A stretch of DNA of 64,000 bases, taken from NCBI GenBank assembly GCA_026545225.1, contig CM048850.1, positions 8,233,501 to 8,297,500 on the forward strand, read 5' to 3'. The DNA is from Cornus controversa. Its lineage: Eukaryota; Streptophyta; Magnoliopsida; Cornales; Cornaceae. Positions 35,440 to 46,443 of this stretch are shown piece by piece. The translations under genes and the position numbers were made by a program. Each line of letters begins with the position of its first letter. The first letter of the stretch is position 1. The notes beneath the pieces were generated by a model. That model saw nothing but the letters and a program-made list of their open reading frames with translations, did no database searches and was not told the origin of the DNA.

Positions 35440-35665
35440 AAAATTATCCATTACGTATGGCCCTCAGAGTGGACCCGCCATACTAAGGTTTAATGCCTAG
35501 AATCGGAGAATGTCTAAGAATTGTGAACCTCGGAGTTATCCCCTCACTCAATGGCAATCCTATACATTGTCATGATAGAATGACCCTCGGAGTGGTTCAG
35601 GTCATGGGATGGTTATTGGAGGTGTTCAAGGTCACATGATTCTCGGAGTGGATCAATCATATACG
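35440..35665 (+). repeat. Array of stem-loops with constant loop (nested solo LTR)
   Basis: GTATGGC (35455-35461) pairs with GCCATAC (35477-35483) around CCTCAGAGTGGACCC; ATGACC (35580-35585) pairs with GGTCAT (35600-35605) around CTCGGAGTGGTTCA; ATGAT (35636-35640) pairs with ATCAT (35656-35660) around TCTCGGAGTGGATCA. The loops share the CTCGGAGTGG core while the stems are unrelated to one another. Confidence 0.78.
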
Positions 35666-36616
35666 GTATCAGATGTGGACCGAGAGAGAACATTTACATT
35701 CCTTAATACTTTTATATTTGAACATTTTAAACATGATTCGTGAATTATGCAATTCTCTTTAATTGCATTTGTTGATTTGTTTGTTGGATTGTTGGCATAG
35801 CATGTAGTGTATTCATATGCATTCCATGTAGGTCAGTGTTGAGTCGACACTTAGAAGGGTTGGGGTATCTCTACTGAGCGGCCGTGGTGCTCATCCATTT
35901 TTCCTAAACTCTTTTTACAGATAAGGCACCGATGATGGATGGGACATGAGTGTCCAAGTAAAGTTCCTTGTAGCATTTTGAATATTTTTGGATATTGTAC
36001 AAATTTGGCTACTTATGCCAGCTTGTGGCACGTTGAATTATGTAGTTGTAGTCATAGTAAAATTTTTAGCATTTCAGACCTTATGCATGAAATTCTTGTA
36101 ATGACTATGAACTTGAAAGCCATTATGATTTGGTATGTATATTGGACCAAATGTATGTTTTGGAGATGTATGAGATTGTAGAGCTATGGTCTTTTCTAAA
36201 TGTTTATTTTGCATGGATGATTCCAAGTATATAAATGTAAATGGAAGGCATGAGAATGGCCATTAGGGGGGACACGTGCCCAAAAGTGTCCATTTTGAAT
36301 TCAAGTTGTGCATGGGAATTATATGTATATAAGGAAAATTTTATTAGCTTCAATTTGACAGGTCATGGGCCTTGTTTGGATTTAAGTTGAGTAAGATATG
36401 CATGTTTTAGTGCAAGAGTTCATAATCTGACCTATGTCATGGATTTGAGTGTAACTCAAGTTTTGGTTGGGATTTTTTGATGATTCAAGTTGGGTTGGAA
36501 ACTAGACATGTTGAGGAAGATCCATGTCAAATTTTAAGTTAAATAAACTTACAGATTATGAGATATTAGCATTTGAAGTCGGGTTGGGGAATTCTGCAAA
36601 GATTCAGATCGGGTGT

Positions 36617-36781
36617 AATTTGAGGGGCCTCAAAGTGAAGTTTGAGGAGCCTAGAAATTTTGAGGGGCCTCAAAGTATAGTTTAAGGTGCCTCAAAAAGC
36701 CTTTTAGAAGGTGTCATTTCTTCTGGAAGTTTGAGGTGACTTAAAATGAAGTTTTTTGAGTAGCCTCAAAGTTTTGTAAAC
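36617..36781 (+). repeat. TTTGAGG-CCTCAAA palindrome cluster
   Basis: Five dyads: TTTGAGGGGCCTCAAAG at 36619-36635 and again at about 36659-36675, with decayed forms at 36681, 36730 and 36765. Arms are 7 nt with a 2-nt spacer in the best copies. The cluster lies 220-390 bp before the LTR end. Confidence 0.82.
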
Positions 36782-38574
36782 CTTAAAGGGTTTGAATTTT
36801 ATGATATTTCATGATTTAGGAATGGAAATGGATTGTCATGGATGCATAGATCGATGTGTGGCCCATTGGGATGGATAGTGATGAGTATACGCATAGATAA
36901 TTACGTGCATATGATTTGCTTCCGCGGTAATTGAGGAGGTTCGTTAGGGTTTAATGAACGGGTTCACCTTCAGTTCCCGAGGGTTGGGAAACGGGGCATG
37001 ACACTATTTCTCTCTCTAAGCAGCCGTCCATGCTCCTCCTTTTCTCTTCTTTATGGTGTTATTCTTCTCTCTAGATTTAGAAGGTATTAAGGTCTGATTC
37101 GGAAGGCGTCGAAGAAGGAAAGTGTGTTCTATGCAACAAGGGCTTCTCTTGGAACTGAACAAAGTCACGGTTAGACAACTCTGAGACTGGTGGAAGTGTG
37201 GAATAACTTAAGACTATAGCTATTGAGGTAGGGGGTGTGTGTTGTGTATTCTAATTCAAGTGAAATTTCAAGTCTAAGCATAAAACGAATGTTTTCTTTT
37301 CATGTGACATATAAAAGTGTATGTTCTTGTGATGCAATTCATGTTTTACAATGATTTGTATATGTTTCTCTTACTAGAAATGGTTGGTCTATGCCTTATA
37401 GTACATGAATTGCTTTTACATGAAAAATGGGGTATGTATTGCATATATGGGATTTTAAGAAAAAATGATGAAAACTTAATTTTGGGGGGTTAAGTTTATG
37501 TATATGTTTTATGATTCTTGTGTGACATGCTAGATTTGAACTAGGACATATAATGGATGCAATGCATCGAGATTTGTGATTGTGTATACAAAATGTGACC
37601 TATTTTGTGTGAGTGTGGGGTGTCTCGAAGGTGGCTCATAACAAAGTAGTCGAGGAATATATACCCAGAGGCTGAAAGACCTCGAACTTGTGGTTATCGG
37701 TGGGTTAGTAGCCCAAAAATAACTAGGACTTGAGATATGGGACTTCGGTACGTATCTTGTGTGTGTGTGAGTGTGAACCAATTCTGAGAATGTGTTGAGT
37801 CTTATGTGTAATTATGTGATTTACATGACTTGTGTGAATTTTAATCCAATTTCGATTATGTCATATGTCGTAAATCTGATGGAATGTTCTTTAAGCATAA
37901 ATTGTATCTTAGATGGTTGTCAAGTTAAATTTGATGCATATGACACGAATTGAATGAGCACGTGAGCTTGTGATTAGAATGATAGGAAGCATGACACATA
38001 GTTGTTGAAGCATGATTTTGTGTCTATGCATGGATTATGAAATGTGGACTTGAATGGATTACACAATATGTTAACCTTGAGCCCGTTGAAATTGTCCATC
38101 CTCCTACATTAACACTTTCAGGACATGGCAATGAGGTGGTTGATGATGTGCAACCATGAGTGGAACTTAGAGTACGAGAACTTTATTTTTGTTGAGATAT
38201 GTATATAGGTGTCCATGCCAAGTTATGGCATATAAACTAGCTTTAAAATGTTGTATGTTCACTTGGATGATGGTTATGTAATAGAACTTCAAGTTTCTCC
38301 TTGTGTACCAAGTTTACAACTTTTGAGGAATGTATAGAATGTATGTTTTTGGATTATATGTATAAAATGCATGGATTTAGCTTTATAAAGTATAAATGAA
38401 TGGTTTACAGTGTTTCAATTTGTGTCAAAATATTGTGTGAATGATTCTAAGGACTTAAGATGATTTGGATATGTTAGATTATGTCTAAAATTTTCTCACG
38501 TTGCTTTGTTATGGATGGAAATTGAGTTAGATGGGGTTTGGACACCAAATAGGAGGTTTTAGAGCTGGTGGGAA

Positions 38575-38710
38575 AGTTTCAGACGCCTGAAACTATAGCC
38601 CTAGCCATCTGGAAATTCCAGAGGTTTCAAAATGTTGATTCGACATGAAACCAAATGCCTAAAACTAGAGTTTTAGACGTCTCAAAAAATTTCCAGATGC
38701 TTGGAAATTT
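38575..38710 (+). repeat. Palindrome cluster of the A LTR (central copy)
   Basis: AGTTTCAG pairs with CTGAAACT (38575-38594); TCTGGAAATTCCAGA at 38608-38622; CTAAAACT pairs with AGTTTTAG (38659-38676); AAATTTCCA pairs with TGGAAATTT (38687-38710). The right LTR has the same cluster at 45942-46080. Confidence 0.82.
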
Positions 38711-39073
38711 CTGTGTTATCGCTTGATGTCCTAATTTGGAAAAGGCATAGCTTCTTCGTTTTAGACCTGATTTGGATTTTTTTTTTGTTGCAAATCAAGT
38801 ATTTTTGAATCCTTTTTTCATTGGAATAAGTTTTAGTTCAATATTTCAACTACAAAAGGAGTTGAGTGTCAGAACTTAAGGGATTCACTTGTGTGAACCA
38901 GTTTAACGTTAACTGTTCACCCCCATTTCCCTCGCTCTTCACTGGGAGTTAGAAATTGAGGCGTGACAACATGGTATCGGAGCAAGATATCGAACAGTAA
39001 TGTGATTAGGAGTTTAGATTATGACTTAATCACCCTCAATTTTCAAAAGTTTGGAAATTGGGGTGTGACAACA

Positions 39074-39085
39074 TGGTATCAGAGT
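39074..39085 (+). promoter_or_regulatory. Primer-binding site, initiator tRNA-Met
   Basis: TGGTATCAGAGT follows the LTR end by three bases. It has one change from the canonical TGGTATCAGAGC. Confidence 0.88.
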
Positions 39086-39354
39086 ACTAGGTTGGAATAC
39101 CTAGGGACGAAGAATATTGGTCGATTATTACAGCTTAATCGGGTTTGAATACCTGAGGACGAAATTTAAGGGTCGAATGTCGGTATTAGATTGGAACACC
39201 TAAGGACGTGGGGTAAGGTTTAGGTTTAGGCAACTCTTATATGTTACGTTTCCAAATACGTCTTAAGTACAATGTCATGAATCTATAATTTAGTAGAATT
39301 GATTAATTGACATATGCATGCAATTAATCTTCTTTGAAAATGTTTATTAGAATT

Positions 39355-40330
39355 ATGTCACCAAGAAAAGGTCATGGTAGAGGTGTGGACCCAGCTCCAC
39401 CACCATTGATTGATGGAGCATAGTTAGTCTAGGAGATAACTACTGTTATTCAATTGTTAGAAGGACGCCAATAAAGGTCCACAGAATCAAACACAAGGAT
39501 GTGAGAAAAGGGCACTGAAAGCTCATGAGATGTTCAAAAAAATGAACCCTCTTATGTTTGATGGGAGATCTGATCCTATAGCTACAGAAGATTAGTTGGA
39601 ACAGATGTCCAAAGCGTTTGATGTGCTTACGATAGACGAAGATGATTTGAGGATGTCAATGATCCCTATTTAATTGACGGGGGCTGCAGACTTGTGGTGG
39701 AATCCATGACTCATACTCATAAAGTAAGGGACATAGAGTGGGAAACTTTCAGAAGGTTGTTTCTAGAGAAGTATTTTCCAAATACGGTCAAAGAAGCTTT
39801 GCAAGATGAATTCATACACTTGACCCAATAAGGGATTGGTGTAATGGAGTATGAAAACAAGTTTACTGCCTTATCTCGATTTGCACCGGAGATGGTAGCA
39901 AATGAACAAGCCAAGGTAAGGAGATTAGTGAAAGGGCTCCGATTTGAGCTGAGGACCAAGGTTACTATCTTGGACTTGCCAGGCTATGCGGAGGTGGACA
40001 TTGTTGGTGGAGGCAGACAACAATGATATTCAGAGGATATGGGACTTGAGAAATCAGTCTTGAAATGTGAGTTCTTATTCAAAGAACAATCCTAAGAAGA
40101 AGCATAAGGAGAGTAGTTCTTTCTCTAGATGACCACAACAGACACAGTCATTCTCTACAGTGTCTATGCCAACTGGATCACATCGAGACAAGGTGAAGTG
40201 TTATCTGTGTCAGCAGATGGGTTATTACAAGTCAGAATGCCCACAGTTGCATCCTACACCTGAAGGAGAGGTGAAGAAATGCTATAGATGTGGACAGGTG
40301 GGTCATGTGGTTTGAGATTGCCCACAGAAG
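39355..40330 (+). pseudogene. gag remnant of the right unit
   Basis: The start codon at 39355 opens MSPRKGHGRGVDPAPPPLID and is followed by stops and frameshifts. Recognisable capsid-like blocks are MNPLMFDGRSDPIATED (about 39540-39595), a tryptophan-rich block near 39690, and MEYENKFTALSRFAPEMVAN (39844 onward). Two CCHC-type zinc knuckles follow at 40199-40323: CYLCQQMGYYKSEC, where the histidine is replaced by tyrosine, and CYRCGQVGHVV-stop-DC, which carries an in-frame TGA. Gag forms the particle and binds genomic RNA; this copy cannot make a full-length protein. Confidence 0.85.
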
Positions 40331-40569
40331 AAGATTAATTCTTATGGAGCTGCAAGGTCACAGTAGCAGTATTCATAGGCTTTTGGGTATTGTCAAGTTT
40401 CAGAATTCCTTAGTTACTACAGCCTACACAGTCTGTTCGTAGTTCGCAACTGGGGAGGGGAGCGACTCCTATTGCCTCTACACGGTAGTCAGGTCATCAA
40501 GGGAGTGGATAGACAGGACGTGGCATACAGGGTCGTGCCTATGTTATTACTCCAGTTAAGACGTCAGCA

Positions 40570-43500
40570 AGTTCTTCAGTAGTGAGATGTATCTTTCTTG
40601 TATCTAGCTCATGAGCTAGAGTTTTAATTGATTCAGGTGCATTACATTCATTTATATCAACTGTTTTTGCTTCTGTATTAGGGTTAGAGGTGTCGACCTT
40701 GGATAGAGCCTTGTGTATTAATACACCAATTAGGGGTAAATTGATTCTAGATATGGTGTGTCGGACATGTGAGATAGTATAGCAAATCGGCAGTTGGTAT
40801 TTGATTTTGTTCTCGTAGAGATGACGAGTTTTGATGTCATTCTTGAAATGGATTGGTTATCCACTTTTAGAGCCAACATGATTGCTACCGATGAAGAGTG
40901 TCAGTGTGTACACCCGAAGAAGATTGTTTTTGCTTCGTGGAAGAACGGAGTGAATTTCATCATTCGTCACTTTATGGATTATGGGATCAAGGCAATTATT
41001 ATTTTTTCCTAGCTAGCCATGTGACTGAAGAAGAAAGGGGAAATTTTGAGATCTTTCCCAAAGTAGTTTGTGACTTTGCGGATGTATTTCTGGAGGAGTT
41101 GATGAAATTGCCTCCTAGGCGAGATATAAAGTTTACCATTGACGTTATACCTAGTACGACACCTATTTCTATGGTACTGTATCGTATGGCACCGGTGAAA
41201 CTAAAGGAGTTGAAGGAGCAATTGGAGGACCTAAGGGCGAAAGGTTTTATACGTCCTAGTGTTTCACTTTGGGGAGCACTGGTCCTATTTGCTAAGAAGA
41301 AAGATGGGTCATTACAACTATGTATTGACTACCAAAAGCTAAACCATGCAACAATCAAAAACAAATATCATTTGCCAATGATAAATGATTTGTTTGGTCA
41401 ACTTAAGGGAGTTAAGTGTTTCTCCAAGATTGACTTCAGGTGAGGATACTAACAATTGAGGATCAAAGAGGAAAATGTGTTTAAAATAACTTTCTGAACA
41501 CGGTATGGTCATTACGAGTTCCTTGTGATGCCTTTCGGTTTAACAAATGCACCGGTAGCATTTATGGACTTAATAAACTAGGTGTTTAGTGCATTCCTTA
41601 ACAAGTATGTAGTGGTGTTCGGGGATGATATTCTTGTGTATTCTTTATCAATGGATGAACATGAGAATCATTTGAGAACGGTGTTGCAAATTTTAAGAGA
41701 GAACCAGTTATATGCCAAATATAAAAATGTGAGTTTTGGCTACCGGACGTGAAGTTTCTCAGACATGTGGTTTCGGGAGGGGGATTTTCGGTGGATCCTT
41801 CCAAGATTGAGACCGAAATGGATTAGGAATGTCCGAAGAATGTGTTTGAAATTTGAAATTTCTTGGGGTTAGCCAGATAGTACCAGATATTTGTGGAGAT
41901 TTCTCTAGGTTAGCGGCACCTATGACAAGACTCACCCGTAAGGGAGTCAAGTTTGCATGAAATGAAGTTTGTGAGCTTATTTTTCAGGAATTGAAGAGGA
42001 GATTGACTACCGCTCTACTTTTAGTGATTCCAGACGTGATTTGGGGTATGTTATATATTGTGATGCTTCACGTGAAGGATTATGTTGCGTGTTGATGCAA
42101 ATAAAAAAAGTTGTTGCTTATAGGTCACGGTAATTAAAGTCTCATGAGCAAAACTATCCAACTCATGACTTGGAATTGGCGGTGATTATCTTTGCTTTAA
42201 AGGGGTGGAGACATTACTTGTACGGTAGAAATTTAAAGTCTTTTTCGATCACAAGAGTCTCAAATATGTCTTCACTCAAAAGGATTTGAACTATAGGCAA
42301 CGGAGATAGGTAGAGTACATGGAGAATTATAATTTTGATCTTCAGTATCACCCATGAAAGGCCAATGTAGTAGTTGATGCCTTGAGTAGAAAGCCACATG
42401 GAATGTTGGCTAGTATTACCATTCAAGAATGAAAGATGATGGAAGACATAGCGGAGTTGGGCTTCTATTTTAGTGAGGATAGTGAACCGGCTACCTTGTT
42501 TAGCCTTGTTCCTCAACTGACTCTATTTAATGAAGTAATTGAAGCACAAGGGCAAGACAAAGAGATGAAAGTATTCACACTCAGATTTCAGGTGGTGAAG
42601 TTATAGAAGGTTGGTCTTTGCATAAGGATGGAAGGTTATGGTTCAAAGGGAATATGTATGTACCTATTTCATGTAGGGAGGGTATTCTTCAGGAATTCCA
42701 TAGTTCTAGGCTTATAGTACATCCCGATGGGACAAAAATATATCACAACCTAAGGCGACAACATTGGTGGAAAGGGATGAAAAAGGATGTGGCTCAATTT
42801 GTGGCTAAGTGTCTTACTTTTCAACAAGTGAAAGCCAAACATCAAAGACCGGCTGGTTTGTTACAACCTTTGCCAGTGGTGGAAGGAAATGGGAGCATAT
42901 CTCCATGGATTTTGTGATACGAATTTTGAGGTTATAGAGGGGACATAGTGTTATTTGGGTCATAGTCGATAGGTTGACTAAGACTGCACATTTTTTACCT
43001 ATTCGGGTCACGGATGGTGCAGAGAAGCTTAACAAGCTATATGTGGAGCAGATTGTGAAGCTTTATGGAGTGCCAATGTCTATTGTTTCATACAGAGATC
43101 ATAGGTTTACTTCACAATTTTTGCAGGTTTCTAGTTAGCCCTTGATACGGAGTTGCATTTCAGTACAATTTTTCTTCCTCAAACTGAAGGTCAGTCAGAG
43201 CATACCATTCAGATATTGGAGAATATGTTGAGAGCTTGTACCTTGGATTTTGGAAGAAATTGGGAAAACCATTTACCGTTGGTAGAGTTGGCCTATAACA
43301 ATAGCTACCAAGCTAGTATAGAAATGACACCTTTTAAGGCATTGTTTGGTAGGCCATATAGGTCACCAGTTTGTTGGACCGAGGTGGGGGAGACAGCTGA
43401 CCAAATATAGTTCATGGAATAACAGAAAAGATCAAGTTGATTCATCAACGGTTGATAACAGCACAAAGTATACAAAAATGTTATGCCGATTGGAGAAGGA

Positions 43501-43945
43501 GTCCATTGTCATTTGAGGTGGGAGACCATGTATTTCTCAGGGTTTCTCTATGGAAAGGTTTGATGAGATTCAGAATGAGTGGCAAGCTATCGCCAAGATT
43601 CATTGAACCCTTTGAAATTTTAGAGTGTGTTAGTGAAGTTGTTTATCGGTTAGCTTTGCCACCATAATTAGAGGGAGTTCATAATGTCTTTCATGTTTCC
43701 ATGTTGGAGAAATATGAGTCAGATCTGTCACATATTTTGGGTTGGACAGACATTGAAGTTGAGGAAGACGTGTCATATAAAGAATGATCGATGGAAGTTC
43801 TTGACACTAGAGAGCAAGTGTTGAGGGGCAAGACAATTCCATTGGTCAAGGTCATGTCGAGACACCATGGATTAAAAGAGGCTACTTGGGAATGAGAGCA
43901 AGAAGTTCGATCCAAGTACCTGAATTTGTTTCTTTCACAATGTAT
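40570..43945 (+). pseudogene. Right pol copy: protease, RT, RNase H, integrase, chromodomain
   Basis: Protease active site VLIDSGALHSFIS lies near 40620-40660, with FDVILEMDWL at 40830. [22 protein letters not shown] (about 41288), FSKIDFR then a stop, and the catalytic box VVFGDDILVYS near 41611, where the residue before DD is glycine instead of the usual valine or isoleucine. RNase H is near 42040-42400. Integrase: zinc-finger part HPDGTKIYHNLRRQHWWKGM (42720-42780) with a cysteine region lacking the last Cys (CLTFQQ), core fragments, then a C-terminal part starting about 43153. The chromodomain ends near 43930. At least a dozen stops or frameshifts. A 66-base sample around 40690 differs from the left pol copy at about 8 sites. 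Confidence 0.9.
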
Positions 43946-44332
43946 ATCCGATTTTAAGGAAGAAATCTCCTAAGGTGGGGAGGTTGTAGAGATTCATTTT
44001 CATTTATTTTTTAAAATAAGAATTTAAATGATTTGCATATGTTTTAAGTATAATTTACATATGTGGGAACTAGTTTAGAGGTCCAGAGAGTTTTGTGAGC
44101 CTTTTGGATCATTTTGAAATTTTGGGTCGTCGGGACCTAGGACAAGAGTTGGGTGGACTCAGGAATCCAGATATTTTTTTAAAATTTTTTATTTTTGGTT
44201 ATATACTAATTAGAATATTTAGAGAGATGTAGAAGTGATTTTGAGTCCATAGCTTCTTTTGAATTCAGAAACGGAGGTCGGGAAGGTATGTTAAATGAGT
44301 AAGGGCATTTTAGTCTTTTTACGGTGTGTGGC

Positions 44333-44340
44333 TTATAAAT
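44333..44340 (+). promoter_or_regulatory. TATA-like box of the long LTR
   Basis: TTATAAAT in the conserved context GGCTTATAAATATC, about 350 bp into the LTR and just ahead of a CTCTCTCT tract. The same arrangement occurs at about 1071 and near 34171. Its use as a promoter is inferred. Confidence 0.55.
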
Positions 44341-46328
44341 ATCAGGAGATAGATATTTCAGCCATTATTTCTCTCTCTAAACAGCTGCCCAAGCTCCTCC
44401 TTCTCTCCTCTTTGTATTCTTCTTTTTCTCTCTAGATTAGAAGGTGTTAGGGTCTGATTCAAAAGGTGCCAAAGAAAGAAAGTGTGCTCTACGCAACAAG
44501 GGCTTCACTTGGAATTGAACAAATTTGTGGTTAGACAACTTTGAGATTGGTGGAAGTGTGGAATAGCTTTAGACTGCTATTGAGGTACGGGTGAGTGTTG
44601 TGTCTTCTAATTCAAGTGAAATTTTATGTCTAAGCATAAAATGGATGTTTTCTTTTCATGTGACATATGAAAGTGTATGTTCTTGTGATGAAATTCATGT
44701 TTTAAAATGATTTATATATGTTTCTCTTGCTGGAAATGGTTGGTCTATGCCTTATAGTACATGAATTACTTATATGTGCAATGTGGGTATGTTTTGCATA
44801 TATGGAATTTTGGGAAAAATTGATGAAAACTTAATTTAGGGGGGTTAAGTTTATGTATATGTCTTGTGATTTTTACGTGACATGCTAGAATTAAACTAAG
44901 ACATATAATGGATGCAATGCATCGAGATTTGTGATTGTGTATGCAAAATGTGACCTATTTTGTGTGAGTGTGGGGTGTGTCTTGGAAGTGGCTTATGACA
45001 AAGTAGTCGGGGAACATATCCCCGAAGGTTGAAAGACCTCGAACTTGCACAAGATGGGTTAGTTATCGGTGGATTAGTAGCCCAAAAATAACTAGGACTT
45101 GAGACATGGGACTTCGGTACATATCTTTTGTGTGTGTGTGTGAACCAATTTCGAGAGTGTGTTGAGTCTTATATGTAATTATGTGATTTAGATGACTTGT
45201 GTGAATTTTAATCCAATTTTGGTTATGTCATATGTCATAAATATGATGAAATATGCTTTAAGTATGAATTGTATCTTAGGTGGTTGTCAAGTTAAATTTG
45301 ATGCATACGCCATGAATTGAATGAGCACGTGAGCTTGTGATTAGAATGCTAGAAAGCATGACACGTAGTTATTGAAGCATGATTTTGTGTGTATGCATGG
45401 ATTATGAAATGTGGACTTGAATGGATTACACAATACGTTAACATTGAGTCCATTGAAATTTTCCATCCCCCTACATTAACACTTTCAGGACATAACAATG
45501 AGGTGGTTGATGATGTGCAACCATGAGTGGAACTTAGAGTAAGAGAACTCTATTTTTGTTAAGATGAGTATATAGGTGTCCATACTGGGTTGTGGCATAT
45601 GGATTAGCTTGAAAATGTTGTATGTTCACTTGGATGATGGTTATGTAATAGAACTTCAAGTTTCTCCTTGTGTACCAAGTTTACAACTTTTGAGGAATGT
45701 ATAAAATGTATGTTTTTGGATTATATGTATGAAATGCATGGATTTAGCATTATGAAGTATAAATGAATGGTTTGGAGTGTTTCAATTTATGTGAAAATGT
45801 TGTGTGAATGATTCTAAGGACTTAGGATGATTTGGATATGTTAGATTATGTCTAAAAAAACTTCATATTGCTTTATTATGGATGGAAATTGAGTTAGATG
45901 GTGTTTGGACACTAAATAGGAGGTTTTAGAGCAGGTGGGAAAGTTTCAGACGCCTGAAACTATGGCCCCCAGCCATCTGGAAGTTCCAGAGATTTCAAAA
46001 TGTTGATTCAGCTTGAAACTAGACACCTGAAACTAGAGTTTCAGATATCTAAAAAAATTTCCAGACACCTGGACATTTTTGTGTGCTACCACTTGATGTC
46101 CCAACTTCGACAGGGCATAACATCTTTGTTTTAGACTCGATTTGGATGATTTTTTTTTTAAATCGAGTATTTTTTAATCCTCTTTCCATTGGAATAAGTT
46201 TCAATACAAAATTTTAACTACAAAAGGAGTTGAGTGTCAGAACTTAAGGGATTCACGTGTGTGAATCGGTTTAACATTAATTGTTCACCTCCATTTCCCT
46301 TGCTCTTCACTGGGAGTTGGAAATCAGG

Positions 46329-46351
46329 GCATGACAACATAGTATCAGAGT
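46329..46351 (+). promoter_or_regulatory. Relict LTR end plus primer-binding site inside the LTR
   Basis: GCATGACA (46329-46336) is followed by ACA and TAGTATCAGAGT. The true end lies 102 bp downstream. The central LTR has the same module at 38961-38983, also 102 bp before its end. Confidence 0.8.
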
Positions 46352-46443
46352 ATGATATCGGAGAGTGATTTTATTAGGAGTCTAGATTATGACTTAATCA
46401 CCCTCAATTTTTGAAAGTTGGGAAATCGAGGTGTGACATAATT

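Larger units (their letters stand above)
34208..37003 (+). mobile_element. Complete solo LTR (B-like), 2796 bp, nested
   Basis: Starts TGTGGAGACTG and ends GGGGCATGACA, flanked by the exact 5-bp duplication ctatt (34203-34207 and 37004-37008). It interrupts the central LTR about 30 bp downstream of the latter's TATA-like block. It has its own stem-loop array (35455-35660) and palindrome cluster (36617-36781). Its end shows no duplicated terminus that I can see. It is a related but distinct subfamily. Confidence 0.93.
33826..39070 (+). repeat. Central shared LTR of the compound element
   Basis: Starts TGTAGAGATT and ends GGGGTGTGACA. Without the nested solo LTR and its duplicated 5 bp it is 2444 bp, against 2454 bp for the right LTR. 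A TATA-like TTATATATATC lies at 34171. It has a palindrome cluster (38575-38710) and a duplicated terminus with a relict PBS (38961-38983). Confidence 0.92.
30527..46438 (+). mobile_element. Compound chromovirus: LTR-pol-LTR-gag-pol-LTR in one TSD
   Basis: Three LTRs of the A subfamily and two coding regions share one insertion site. The outer ends TGTAGATATT (30527) and GGTGTGACA (46438) are flanked by the exact 5-bp duplication taatt (30522-30526, 46439-46443). The central LTR is both the 3' LTR of the left unit and the 5' LTR of the right unit. Chromodomain, iMet PBS and ~2.45-kb LTRs suggest the Tekay/Del chromoviruses. A single TSD implies that the arrangement arose at this locus by unequal exchange between LTRs of sister or homologous copies, or integrated as a unit. 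All genes are broken. Confidence 0.9.
43985..46438 (+). repeat. Right LTR of the compound element, 2454 bp
   Basis: Starts TGTAGAGATTC after a polypurine tract and ends GAGGTGTGACA, next to the TSD taatt. A TATA-like TTATAAAT lies at 44333-44340 and is followed by a CT-rich start region, so U3 is about 370 bp and the remaining ~2 kb should be R plus U5. A stem TAGTTAT (45060-45066) / ATAACTA (45088-45094), a palindrome cluster (45942-46080), and a relict terminus at 46329-46351 are present. Confidence 0.92.

Noticed and set aside
39072..39085. A tRNA gene fragment at the TGGTATCAGAG motifs
   Set aside because: The motif is the 12-base PBS complementary to a tRNA 3' end; no cloverleaf sequence surrounds it.
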